Below are positions 50,441 through 63,615 of a stretch of DNA of 64,000 bases, piece by piece. Source of the DNA: Vanilla planifolia. Taxonomy: Eukaryota > Streptophyta > Magnoliopsida > Asparagales > Orchidaceae. Location of the stretch: assembly GCA_023846275.1 (NCBI GenBank), contig CM043870.1, positions 8,937,527 to 9,001,526 on the forward strand, written 5' to 3'. Within the stretch, counting starts at the first letter, position 1; the number at the start of each line of letters is the position of its first letter. Under the pieces are notes generated by a model, which saw only the letters and a list, made by a program, of their open reading frames with translations, was not told the origin of the DNA and ran no database searches. The translations under genes and the position numbers were made by a program.

Positions 50441-51550
50441 ATCACGTTTATGCATTTCTTTTAAATTCCTTCAAAACTAGTCGAGCTATTCAATACTATC
50501 ATCAAATTGTCGCTTATGCAACCTTGAATTCATTAATTTCATAAATTTAAGATAGATCACCATTGGATGCATATTGAACCATCTGTTAAATTCATTTGAT
50601 GGTTATCAATCATGTAATGGAGGATTTGATTCTTAAGGAGGTACTAAGCAAGAAAATCACACTTATATCTGGTAATCATTGAACTTTCCAATGGATGGTT
50701 GAATAAGACATCAGGCCTTCCATCTCTTAGTTTCTTAATAGCATTGAAAGATAAAAACCATGTCTAAGTTTCATTACTTTCGTACCATCCAATCAATAAT
50801 TGAATAGTTAGCGAAGCCATCGACAAATCATCTTACACTTAGTTCATGCTTCTTTGAGTGTCCTATTGTGGATTGATCAAACTGGTTGATACTTGTATTC
50901 AACCATCTAATATATTTTTAAAAATCTTCCATATGTTGCCATATTTGTTGAAACTTTTTATTTAACCTTAGCATACTCTTTAGAATCAATTGAATGTCTT
51001 ATCGCAACACTTACATCTCTTTTCATATAAATAGAACTTGGATTCTTGTCTTGGTACCTTCTTTTATCATTCATGCTTTAAACATTTACAAGAGGGAAAC
51101 CACAGTGCGATTGGAACCATTGCTACTTGCTTTCAAACTTCTCTTCTTTTTAGCACCATGTTTTTGATGGAATGGTAACTTTGACCAAAGCTTTTCTCTA
51201 AGTTTAGTTTGTTCCTCTTTAACCATAAACATTAGAAGGTTTTTGTGACAACTTCAATGCAATTTTTCTCCTCATGCTTTTGTAGTTGCCTAGTTTGTGT
51301 TTTTAGCTCTTTTAGGCATTCTAATTTTTGTTCTTTGAGATATTTTGATTTGAATTTTTTTAGGTCTTCTTGTGATCTTTTTGGACATTATTGTAAGATA
51401 TTATATTATCAACATTTGTGAAATGGCTGATTTTTTATAGCAATGTTTTGAGAATTTTTTTGTAAGAAATGAATTTTTTTATTTTCTTAAAAAATTATGA
51501 AAATAATAATGTTGTTAAAATAAAAAGCTTAAAGGGTATAATACTCTTTA
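50440..51550 (+). mobile_element. Probable solo or partial LTR in plus orientation
   Basis: The stretch has repeated 'ccatc.aat.attgaa' type segments, then a good TATA box (TATAAATAG, 51026-51034), then a leader-like region rich in T. This arrangement is like the copia LTRs in this window, where TATAAATAG occurs on the minus strand near 55815. No coding domains flank it and the borders are not fixed. The TATA box makes a decayed LTR promoter the best reading. Confidence 0.4.
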
Positions 51551-51669
51551 AAAATATTTTGATTTTTTTTAAAATTTAATTTAAACAAAACTTGCTCAAA
51601 TAAACCTAAACTTAAATATTGAAACTTTGAGAGAAATACCATAATTTCCCTTTATGAATAAGAAACATA

Positions 51670-51970
51670 TTGATTTTAAATTATAAGGTGACACTTGAGT
51701 AGCCATGCACGTGTATGGGTACTGCAGGTATAGCATTGATGCGTGGTTCGATCAATGCTCAGATATTTTGGGCACATGATAACAAAATGTTAGAGGAGTG
51801 CAACATCGTCAGGGTGAGGGGGAGTCCATGCACATCCATGCATTTACAATTCATTGGTAGTTGGCAACCTACATAAGCATGTGGTGCATGGGTAGTTGCA
51901 CATGTGAGTAGGTGTGTGATGTGCAATACATGCATAGATGCACGAGTGGGTGTGTAGTATGCCATGCATG
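51670..51970. repeat. TGCATG/CATGCA-rich block
   Basis: About ten occurrences of GCATG, TGCAT or close variants lie within 300 bp, in a stretch of clearly higher GC than its surroundings. It ends exactly where the LTR of Tekay-like copy III starts (51971). The 104-codon minus-strand frame 51759-52073 crosses this border and has no family resemblance. CATGCA is the core of plant RY elements, but clustering from a degenerate short repeat is a sufficient explanation. Confidence 0.5.
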
Positions 51971-54220
51971 TGTCACTCCCCACCCCCACATCATCTAATA
52001 TAACACAATAAAAATACATCCACAATACAAGCTTGCTAGGTAAATCAGAGTAAGAAGTATAAATTGAAGACACAAGTCAATAAAAATAAGCAAGGGTGAC
52101 AAAAACTACCATATTAATCTCAAAGCATTAAGTGTAATAGAATTAACACAAGTAACATTGAACAATTTTTAGCTATCATAGAATGAAAAGCTAATATTCA
52201 AAAGAATACAACGTCAAAAGATAAAATGCAAGCTATCCTCAACTACATAAGGCACAACACACTTTTATTTATAAGTACAACAGACTCTCACTCCAAAGTT
52301 TTAAACTTTCATCTAAGGACTCTTGACTCTATAAGTGTCACCATCTTAGCCTGTATTATAAGTAGAGAATTAGCATGATATGTTTAGTAGGAAAACTTCT
52401 AACTATATATAATAAAGTAGTATAAAAGAATAATAATGTTGTTGAGAAATAAGATGTAGTAGAAAATATAGCAATGCATGATAATCTTTAAAGAGAAGTA
52501 AAATACCAGTTAATACATCTATGATTATATGCATCCAACTCATATAAGTACATGCACATCATATAATAGTAATATGATATAATATTATAATATTATTTCT
52601 TCTTTATATTGATTTTATTTACTATTTTTTGTTTCCTTTTTCACTTTCATATACTCATTCCTTTTTTTAGCCTTAGATCCTTTTTATTAATTTTATCTCA
52701 ACTCTTAGAGGATCTCATATCATATCTAATCACCATAAACTTTAATACTTTGATATGTTAGAACCTCATCTTCAGGTACCCATGATATTTAAAAGTGAAG
52801 TATCTCATTATCACTAGTTTTGTCCTTTTATTACTAACATATTCTGTTAAAGGGGAAATAGAGCACTCTAACATTCTAGAGCTCCATCTCTAAGTGCCCA
52901 AATAACTAAAAGTGAATTATCTAATTATCATTATTTTTGTATCTTAATGTAAACATCTTATGTTGATGGAGAAATGAGATACTTAATCATTTTGAGCCCT
53001 ATCTCTCTATGCTACGATACTAGAAAGTTAAATATCTTATCATCACTAGTTAAAATTTTTATATATCATGGCCCCAATTTGAGTATAATGATATCATAGG
53101 TGATTTTTTTTATATCACATTATCAGGTCACTATCAAAAAAGGGCATAAAATAGTAATTTCTTTCTTGATCTATGCTAGCCTCTTTTTTTTCTTTTCATT
53201 TTATTTCACTTGATTTTGTCTTATCATATATTTTGAAGCTTCTTATACTCATACAACTATACATGTATATATACACACACACATTGATATCCATCAAGTA
53301 CTATAATGAAATCAAAACATATGTGGATAATATTATGTCATATAAATACTCACATCATTATACACTTTATAATAATAAATAATAAATTTCAATAATTTAT
53401 TTATATCACTATTATATAGTTCATTTACTTAATGATTATGAGAATTTTTTCATAACCTTTCCTTTTTTTTATTATTTCCCTTCATTTTCTGTATATTCAC
53501 ATTATCTTATACAAATAATAAGTTAATTTCTATTTCTAACTTATAAGAAAGCATTTTCAAAAGTTATTTCAAACCATTTCCTTATGATACTACATAATTT
53601 CTCAATTCTTCCTTCATATCGTATGGTATGATACCCTATATCATATTATACATTTTTGGCATAACACTGGTTGACAACTAATCATACATGTTTAATCAAC
53701 CTTTTATAGAAGTACCATATATAGTAGCTATCAGGTCATACCAATTTGAGACTCTTTTGTGCTTGTATAATCCATCTTTTTTAACTCATCATATTAGTCT
53801 AATCTTTATGTCATATTAGTACTATAATCATTTAACAGCCCCTTTTCATCATCATATTAATTCAATCTCTATATTGAATATAATTACCCAATAGTTCCAT
53901 TTCACATGTCTTATCCTTTTATTAAATAAGAGGATTAAAGAATATATTAATTCCTTTATTTTATTAAAGCTACCTTAAAATTTTGTCAAAAATTTAAATG
54001 ATTTTCAAAAAATACAAACTATGTACTTGCAAACTTTTTATGATAAGACATTTATAATGATCTGCTCAAATATAAGATTTGACTATCATCAACTTGACAA
54101 ATTTTTTAAGGCATCCAATAACAAAAATATTTCTTAGTTTTAGATATGCAACATGCATATCTAATATGTAAAACATGTTTTGAGAGAAATATTGGGCATT
54201 AATTAAGTGTGTTGTTATGA
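51971..54220 (-). repeat. 3' LTR of Tekay-like copy III
   Basis: 2250 bp. It aligns by eye with the LTRs at 776, 16186 and 21757. The inner end is followed on the minus strand by a short purine-rich tract (complement of GCTTCCCACA), the expected polypurine tract position. Confidence 0.72.
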
Positions 54221-55327
54221 GCTTCCCACATTATAAAGATTTTGACTTTTAATTTAAAGCAATTATGGGTATTATCTCATCCTATCTTCTTTTATTTCTT
54301 ATGTTTCTTCTCTTTCAATTTGATTCTTTCAAAATATATTTATTATGAGAATAATTTTATTTCTTAATTTTATTTCTTAATTTTTTTTCTTGGTCTTTTA
54401 AGATTATAACCAGCTGCTCTTAATAAGACATCAAGTTAACCATAATTTTTTTAAATCATACTAACTTATATGAGATAGATCTAAAATATATCTTCTTAAT
54501 GAAGACACGTGAAAAAATCAAGTGCACACAACATCTGACGAGAGAAGGCTCCTTTATAAGTAATAGACTCAACATTTTCTAATATTTGAAAAAGTCCAAT
54601 ATATTTGATTTTAGCTTTCTTATCTAATAAACCTAATAGCATTTTTTAGGAGACTCACTTGAAGGAACACATGTTCTCATTCCTAAAATTCAAGGTCCCT
54701 ATGCTTTTCATCAAATTATTTTATTTGTCAATCCTACATAGTTTGAATCATATCTCTAATTATTTTAATAATTCTCAATGGTCTTATTTACAAAGTCAAC
54801 ACCAATCAACTATTTGTCTCTACCCTTAAGCCAACACAATTTATATAAACACTTCAATACAAATTTTCATAAAGCGTTATTCTAATACTATCATGAATGT
54901 TGTATGCAAATTTTATTAAAGATAAGTGACATTCTCAATCACCTCCAAAATCAAACATATAGGTCTTCTAAAGCTTTGATCATCTTTTTATTCTATTCAT
55001 TTGTTTGAGAGTGGAAGGTAGTACTAAATTTCAATTGAGTCCCAAAAACTTTATGCACCTTTCTCTAAAAGTAAGAATTAAACTTAGATCTCCATCTGAA
55101 TTACTATTTTTAGAATGTCATGTAATTTTATAATCTATTACATATATAATTGGGTTTATTTTCTATGACAAATATGGTTCTAATAATAAGGAAGTAAGTA
55201 GACTTAGTTAATATATCCACTACCATCCTGGCAATGTAATGTCTCACAAGCATCTTGTGTATCCCAACTTTAAAATCCATAGCTATAGATTTTCATTTTC
55301 ACTCATGAAAATATAAGGGTTATAATT

Positions 55328-57030
55328 ATTATAAAACATGTGAGGCAAAACAAACAAGAGAAGAGGGGTGAATTATGTATTTAATAAATATTTTATTTAA
55401 ACAATTAGAAGAAAAAATTTTGAGTTTAAAATAAAATTTTCTTTTATAAAAATTATAAAAAAAATAAAATTTCTCAATAATAAACAAAATGTATAAATGA
55501 TTTTTAGGTGGTTCGACTAAAACCTGTGCCTACATCCACCATTGATCCATGATCAGGCTTTCACTAATCACTCCCTTTTGTCAAAGTCGATAAGGGTCAA
55601 CCAAATACATACCAGTGCTCCAATGAGACAAAAATTAGAAAAATTTAGGTTATACAAAAAAATTTGAAACTTTACAATTTTCATTTACAAAATCTATAGG
55701 TTTTCTAATTGCATAGAAATTTGTTGCTTGTGGTTTAAACTTCACTTGGACTTGTATGAAAATTTTCAAGTTTGATTCAATAGTTTTAAATATTTGGTAA
55801 ATGAACTCTATTTATAATTGAAATAAAAAAAACTCTAAAAATAACTCTAACGACTAGAATCTGCTTTTTGAAAAGCTAGCGATTATTGATGAAGAAGATG
55901 GTATAACTGTCATCTGATTAAGCATACGAAGCAGTAACCTTTGGATTGGATTAAATGATAAATGGTCTAGATCTAATCACAGTGAGATAAGATTTAGAGC
56001 ATTGGATTCAAAAGGTAGATGAACAATAATGATGATCAGGTTACTATTCACACAACAGAGAGACTCTCAGTCATTCAATCAACCAATCCATATGAATGGT
56101 TGAAGAAAAAAATTGTTTACAAATTCCATTGTGATATAGACTATTTGATCACAAAAGCGTGTGATCAGTTGGTGCAGAAATCTCAAGCTTAGCAACAACT
56201 TTTGCTTAGTCTCATATTACAGAACAACTCAAGTGTTTTGTGCTTATAATACATCCACTATGCATTATATTCAATCTAATAGACTTGGCTACCCCCTAAT
56301 GTTCTTGATAAGTCATTACTCGGGCTGCCAATATGCATCTAAGGGTCTGACCTAACTCAATTTATATAAACTAATTAATAAGTTCACCCTAACTCAATTT
56401 ACCTAAGTCAATTTAAAAGTAATGCCCTGAACTAATTGACCCAAGGACCACAACAATAACCATGAATTGACTAATATCGAGCTTGGCCCATCTTGTTTTT
56501 CGTCGAGTTTCTGGCTTGTAGGTCTTCAAAGCCTGTTCCCTATAGTACTATGGGCTAGTTAACCTAAGCCCTTCTGACTTAGTAGTGGAGTGTGGTTGCT
56601 TAGGCAAATTATTTTGTTTTTATAATAATAAATTTTTTTTGAAAAATATTTGAATATTTATAAGATTTTAAAAAACTCAAATATCTTCAAATAAAATACA
56701 AATTGAACCAAATTCACTTATGCATAAAAAATGATAGCTATATGTGTCATAATTATGAAAAATTTAAAGATTTAACATGCTAATCATAAAGATTTAGAAA
56801 TAAAATTCTTTGTGGATTAGTCACTCCATAAAGACCATTATCCTTGACTCCAAAGTAAACAGGTTGAGCCATCAAATTATATTCCTTACTTATGTTACAA
56901 TCTTTGCTCCAACAAATCCAGAATACTAAAATACTTCTTAAGATTTAATTAAAATAATATTAAGCTTAATAAGATATTAGTAAATACTTAGTCTTAGTTT
57001 TATGATCATCACATCAAAGATATAATAATC
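55328..57030 (-). repeat. 3' LTR of the copia element
   Basis: About 1.7 kb, paired with 61603-63258. Shared landmarks are the GTGAGGCAAAA start region, ACTTCACTTGGACTTGTA, TATTTGGTAA next to the minus-strand TATA box, GAGAGACTCTCA, TTGGCTACCCCCTA, and the GATCATCACATCAA end region. The inner edge abuts CCCCCTTG, the complement of the polypurine tract. Confidence 0.82.
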
Positions 57031-60000
57031 CCCCTTGAGGATTATAAAATCAATGTTAAGAGAAAATATAACATTAATGTACAAATCAAATAATTTAATA
57101 TTCAATATTTTAGCATACCTCGTTTGATAGCCTATAATTTCTTTGAATTCTAGCTTACTCTTCCTTTGAATTCTAGCATTAAATTCTCCCCTTTTTTATG
57201 ATCATTGAAAGGGGTTAATGACAGTAAAAATATCAATTAATTAAGTAGACAATGACAAATGATGATTGAATTACTTTCTTTTACATATGCTTTATAATAA
57301 AGTGTTATCTTAATTCTATGTATTTTGTTCTTGAGTGTTGAACAGGATCTTTAGCTAAAAAAATTATACTTCAATTATCACAAAAAATTAAAAATTTATA
57401 TAAATTTTAAGTCATAATCTCAAATTATTTTTAATTCATAGAATTTGAGCAACACAACACAGTCTCTATTGTTGAAAGTTTCACATAATTTTGTTTTTCA
57501 CTAGTCTAAGAAATTAGTAAACTATCAATCAATTAACACATATTAGAGATACTCTTTTTATTAGTCTTACTACTAGCAAAATTAGTATCTATATAGGATA
57601 TTAAATCAAATCTAAACTCATAATTAGGGTACCATAAGCCTAGAGTCATAATTCTAATAAGATATTTAAAGATATGCTTGACTACTTGTAGGTGTGATTC
57701 TTTAAGACTAGCATGAAACCTCACACACATACTTATACTAAGCACAATATTTGACCTATTAGTAATAAGATACAATAATGATCTAATCATTCTTTGTATA
57801 ATTTTGTGTCAATAAATTTTTCAACTTTATCTTTATCTATAATGGTACTTCTACTAATGGGAGTCTTCTATGCTTTATGTTCTTATAAATAAATTTTTTA
57901 AAAACTTAATCAAATTCTTAGTTTGAGAAATAAATATTCTTTCACTTCTTTGTTTGTCTTGAAGATCTAAGAAGAAGGTTAACTCTCTCATCATACTTAT
58001 TTTGAACTTATTTTTTATTAAATTGGAAAACTTCATACATATTTCTTTATTAGAGACTCTAAAAATTATATCATCTACATAAACTTGACATATTAACTAA
58101 CCTTCTGATAAATTTTAAAAAGATGAAGTATTATTTATCTTGTCTTTATGAAAACCAATTGATGTAAGAAAAATATATAATCTTTTATACTAAGTTCTTG
58201 GAGCTTACTTTAAACCATATAATATCTTCTTAAGTTTTTATACATGATTTATTGTATCATGTATCTCAAATCTTAGAGGTTGCTTCACATATATTTCTTC
58301 ATTTATATGTTCATTCAAAAATATACTCTTAACATCAATTTGGTATAATCTAAACCTTTTGTGGCATACATAAGCAAGTAAGATCCCAATTATTTCAAGT
58401 CAAGCTACAAAAGCAAATATCTCATCCACATCTACTCTAACTTGATAATAACCTTTGACTATAAATCTAGTTTTATTTTTATAATTTTATCTTTTTTATC
58501 TGACTTATTTTTTAACACCCATTTTGTACCAATGATTTTTTTATCATATGGCTTAGGTATAAGATCTCAAACATGATTTCTTTCAAATTATATTAATTCT
58601 TCATTCATTGCAATAATGTGGGACTCATCTTTAAAAGCATTTTCTATAAAAGTAAGTCTAATATTAGATACAAATGTTGCATGATTAAGTCCCAACTTTC
58701 TCTTTTATGTCTTCTATGATCAACTCACTAAGATGATCCTTAAAATATCTTAATTCTTTTTTAATCTAATTTTCTACTTTTATTGATTAATTATCTTCAA
58801 CAATATCTTCAAATCTTTCTTTTTTAAGACTTAAATATTCTAATTCATCAAGATGATCATCTTGATAATGATTATTAGATGCTTTAATAAGAGATTTATC
58901 AAATTTAACATAAATTATTTCTTTCATAATTAGTGATCTCTTATTGTATACTTTAAATGCCTTATTAGTAGATGAGTACCCTAAAAAAAGGCCTTCATTA
59001 AACTTAGCATCATATTTATCTAAATATTTTTTTATTATTTAAAATAAAACATTTTCTTTGAAACACATGAAAATGAGATACCTTGGGCTTATTATCACAA
59101 AGTAACTCAAAAGGATACATATATAATAAAAGTATATATGTTATTCTATTAAATACATAATATGTAGTATTGACTATCTCTATCCAAAAATACTTAGAGA
59201 CACCATACCCATTAAGCACACACTCTATGACATCTATAAAGGTTTTATTCTTTCTCTCAACTACACTATTTTGTTGAGGAGTTCTAGATGAAAAAATGAA
59301 TGCTTCACTCCATTCTTAAATTTCTCTCTATTATCACTCTTAATAGAAACTTATTTAACTTTATATTATTTTTCAATCATTATAATCAATCTTAAAAATT
59401 TTTCAAATACTTTCTTTTTGTTTATAACAAAATAACCCATGTAAATCTAGTACAATCATCTACAACTACTAACTTATATTGCTTATGCCAAGACTTTTTA
59501 GATGAATAAGACCAAATAGGCCTAAATGATCCAATAGTTTCTTAGTTATAATGTCTTTAAGTGATTTAAAACTCTTTTTTATTTATTTTTTTAATTAGCA
59601 TGGATCATATAATTTATCTTTAACCAACTAAAATTTGGTAAACCTTTAACTAGATTAAACTTAAAAGCTTTTAAAAGAAGATTTTCGTAAGTGACAAAAT
59701 CTCCTATACCATAATATAAAATTATTATCATGTATCGTAAGTCATTCTAAACCACAGTCCTTAATCATGTGTAAAAATAAAATATATGTATTATCTTTTT
59801 TACTTTCAAAGATAATTAAAATATTATCTTTAATAATAATATATTTATTTTTATTAAATAAAATATTAAATTTTGGATCACATAATTGACTAATACTAAG
59901 AAGATTATACCTTAAGTCTTGAATAAGAAGAACATTTTTTTATAGAATTGTGTAAGTTGCCCACGATTCTAATTTCAATAACTTTCTTCTTGAAGTCGTT

Positions 60001-61602
60001 GCCTAGAGTAAATCCACCACTATCATAAGACTTTTAATAGATGAATAAAGATGCATCTTCAGTCATGTGTCTTAAGCATCCATTATTCAAGTACTATATA
60101 CCTCCTTTGATCTTTGAAGAAAGGAATGCCTAAAAAATAAATCAAAAATTAGTTTTTAAGACCCAAAAGTTTTTGGATCCATATGTCATAACTTGATTAT
60201 TCATTAAACTATCATTTCTAATCTATACAAATCTAGAAGACTTATTATTAATAATGTTTCTAAAATTATAATAAGTAGAAATTTGTCTAATTCTTAAGTA
60301 ATAATTACAAACTATATTTAGAGTAAAATATTATATAGTATTTTTAGCATATTCAGATGAATTCCTACAACAATTATGTAAAGTTTTTAAATCATTTAGT
60401 TCTTTAACTAAGCATTCATTTTTTATAATAATATAAGCTTTTTCATCTCTTTTAACCTTAATCTCATGCAAGTAATTAACATTCAACTCATTCAAATGCT
60501 CACCTAAACCTAAATAGTTTTCTTGATCTTCTTTTAATTTAAGGTATTTAGAAGCTAATGTTTTATACTTTGTACAAACACCAATATACTATCATTCATA
60601 ATCAATAATAGAAGAAGATGATGAAGAAGAGAAAGAGGAACATGCCTCATCTTTTGATATTGTAATCAAAATACTATCCTCAACCATAAGATAAATTAAA
60701 GGCTTCTTGTTGTCTTCATCACTAGAGGAAGAATTATCTGAATCATCCCAAGATATCTTCATAACTTTCTTCTTCTTTTTTTATTTTTTAAACTTTTCTA
60801 CTCTCTCCTTATAGTTAGGGTAATTTAGCTTTGTATGCCTAGAAAGTTTGTATTCATAACAAATTATGTCATCATGGGAGACCATCTTTTTCTTTTATTT
60901 CTTATTATTCCAAAAATATTTATCTATATTTCTTTTATTATACAATTTCGATAAACTTTTTGAGATAAAAGCTATCTCACTTGAGATTAAGAAATCTAAG
61001 TCTGTAGAGTCTTCCTCACCTGTTCACTAGTAAAAAACTCATTACCAAGATTAGATAAACTATTAATAATATTTATAAATATCATAAATATAACCTTAAT
61101 ACTCTTATTTGTATTCATCTAAAATAATTCATACTCATGAATAAGCATGTTTATTTTAGTCTCTTCAACATTAGAAGTACCTTCATAGGTAACTCTAAGT
61201 TTTTTAAACTAAATCTCATTTGTTGTTTTCAAGTTCATGTCTGATTATATTGGAGGCTCCCAAACCACATTACAAAATATTCATAGTATGATAATCAAGT
61301 TGTACTCTATATTTTTCATTGGGGGTGAGTTTACTTAAAGGTTTTCTCACTTTTTCTCCATCAATAAGTTTAGTCAAAATCTCAAACATATTTTTAACAA
61401 TATCACAAATTTCTAAATTAATAGATTCTAAAAATAAATACAAACAATTTTTCAATAGAGATAAAGCTCACCTTTAAACAAAGGTGGTTAGTATGACAAA
61501 GCTCCTTAGGATAAGATCACATTGTCCACAACACAAGGAGGGGCCACGAGGATCTTGTCTTAATTTTTTTTCTTTTGATAGAATCCTCACTCTAATACCA
61601 CT

Positions 61603-63258
61603 TGTTTAAAATATGTGAGGCAAAATGAACAAGAGGGGAAGGTGAATTTTGTGTTTAATAAATTTCTTGATTCCAAACATTAGAAGAAAAGTTTTTGAGT
61701 TACAATAAATTTTTTTATGAAAATTATCAACAAAATAGAATTACTCAATAATAAATGAAATGTCAGATAAATTCAAGTTATACAAAAAAATTCAAAACTT
61801 TATAATTTTTATTTACAAAAATTCTTACACCTTTAATTCTTTAAACAATTATGGCATTAATGAATGAAATAGATGTTACCAAAAATATAAAAATAATTAT
61901 GAATGGAAGTAGGAGAAATAAAGATTGATAAAAATTTGCACCTTCTATAATTGCACAAAAATTCATTGCTTACGGTTTGAACTTCACTTGGACTTGTACG
62001 AAAAATTTCAAATTTGATTCAATAGTTTTAAATATTTGGTAATATAATTGAAATAAAAAAACTCCAAAAGTAACTCCTCCAACATCTAGAATATGTTTTT
62101 CAAAAAGCTAGCTATTACTGATGGAGAAGACAATACAGCTACCTTCTAATTAAGCACACAAAGTAGTAATCATCAGATCAGATTAAATAATAAAAGGTCC
62201 AAATCTAATCATAGTGAGATAAGATCTAGAGCATTGGATTCAAATGTCAAATTGATGGTAATGAGATAAGGTTGCTATTCACATAGACAGAGAGACTCTC
62301 AAACATTTGATCAACCAATCATGATGAATGGCTAAGGAAAGAAAATTGTTGACAAATGTAGGCACGATTGTGACCATTTTGAGAAAACATACGATTGATT
62401 GGTGCAGAAATCTCAAGTTTAGAAATAGGTTTTGTTTAGTCCCACATTACAGCACAACTTAAGTGTTTTATACTTATAATACATCCATTATGCATTATAT
62501 TCAGCTTAATGGGTTTGGCTACCCCCTAGTGTTCCTGGGAAGTCATTTCCCAGATTGTTAGTGCTCATCTATGGGTCTTACCTAACCTGATTTATATAAA
62601 TTCATTAATGAGTTTGCCTTAACTCAATTCACCTAAGCCCATTCAAAAGTAATGCCCCAAACCGATTGACTCAAAGATTGAAAAAGTAACTATGACTTGA
62701 TCGATACTTGGGCTTGCTCTATCTTAATTTTGATCAAGTTCCTGATTTGTGGGTCCCCAAATCCTGTGCCCCATGGTACTACGAGCCATTTGACTTGAGC
62801 CCTTCAGGCTTATCGATAGGGTAAGGTGCGCTTAGACAAACATTTTTTTGTTTTTATAATAATTAAAGTTTTATATAAAAATATTTATAAGATTTTGAAA
62901 AATTCAAATGTCATAAAAAAAAATACAACTTAAATCAAATTCACGTATGCAAGAAAGATAATAGCCCTATGTTCCATAATTACAAAGAATTTAAAAATTT
63001 AAAATGCTAATCATAAAGATTTAGAAATAAAATTGTTTATGAATTAGTCACTCCATACAGACCATTATCCTTCGCTCCAATCTCAACAAGTTGAGCCATC
63101 AAATTGTATTCACTATGTATGTTATATTCATTACTTCAACAAATCCAAACCACTAGAATACTCGAGATTTAACTGAAACAGCAATAAGCTCAATAAGGCA
63201 TTAGTAAACACTTAGACTTAGTTTTGTGATCATCACATCAAGTGGTATGATAATAACA
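61603..63258 (-). repeat. 5' LTR of the copia element
   Basis: 1656 bp. The inner edge is two bases from the tRNA-Met-type primer-binding site complement (CTCTAATACCA, 61590-61600). The outer edge is TAATAACA, giving TGTTATTA at the element's 5' end. The pentamers AATTA on the left and AATCA on the right of the whole element may be a diverged target duplication. Confidence 0.8.
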
Positions 63259-63615
63259 AATCATCAAGCTATTATTGTTACACTTAACTTGCTAGCATGC
63301 AAGACATCTTTTCACTTACTTTGTCACATCTCTTTTCATCTAAGCCACCAAACTTTTTTCAAGTTATTATATATTTTATTATTTCTTGAATGGATAGATT
63401 ACTTTGAATTATGAACTTCAAATAACAATGATTGCATTAGGTATTGATGGGTAAGTTTACATAACCTTTCATAAAACCTCAACATATCATGCTCATAAAG
63501 AGTAAAATCAAACTCTTATCTATCTATAACCCTTTGATTTAAGATAATGTGATAAAACTTATCTCACTTATGGACAATAGAGAAATGTCTATTTTCAAGC
63601 AAGCTTGGTGACAAC

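Larger units (their letters stand above)
55328..63258 (-). mobile_element. Ty1/copia retrotransposon (fossil, complete layout)
   Basis: About 7.9 kb on the minus strand, all parts in family order. 5' LTR is 61603-63258 and primer-binding site 61590-61600. Gag about 61460-60700 has the relic VTYEGTSNVEETKINML at about 61130-61210, then a zinc-knuckle region near 60850 and an acidic WDDSDNSSSSDED tail near 60740. Integrase is about 59650-58900, with a relic at 59016-59219 (KYFWIEIVNTTYYVFNRI). Reverse transcriptase shows YVKQP and LYGLK motifs near 58190-58300 and a YVDD box near 58067-58084. RNase H is about 57790-57400 (relic 57533-57790), the polypurine tract is 57030-57037, and the 3' LTR is 55328-57030. 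The two LTRs look roughly 80-87 percent alike by eye, so it is old. Many breaks. Confidence 0.88.
51971..63615 (-). mobile_element. Ty3/gypsy retrotransposon, Tekay/Del-like, copy III (fossil, split by copia)
   Basis: The 3' LTR 51971-54220 starts TGTCACTCCCC. The internal region 54221-55327 continues after the copia insertion at 63259-63600. Both internal parts align by eye with consecutive segments of copy I (12932-13640 and 13641-14035), which proves they were once contiguous. The integrase relic lies near 54900-55080. Beyond about 63606 similarity to copy I stops at another LTR-like start (63616). Minus-strand orientation; many breaks. Confidence 0.75.

Noticed and set aside
51690-51760. 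SINE or tRNA-like gene, from GGTTCGATC near 51746
   Set aside because: The B-box-like motif is present, but no convincing A box, tail or foldable tRNA arms were found.
51759-52073. 104-codon minus-strand frame
   Set aside because: It crosses the border between the GCATG-rich block and the LTR, so it cannot be one ancestral coding unit.
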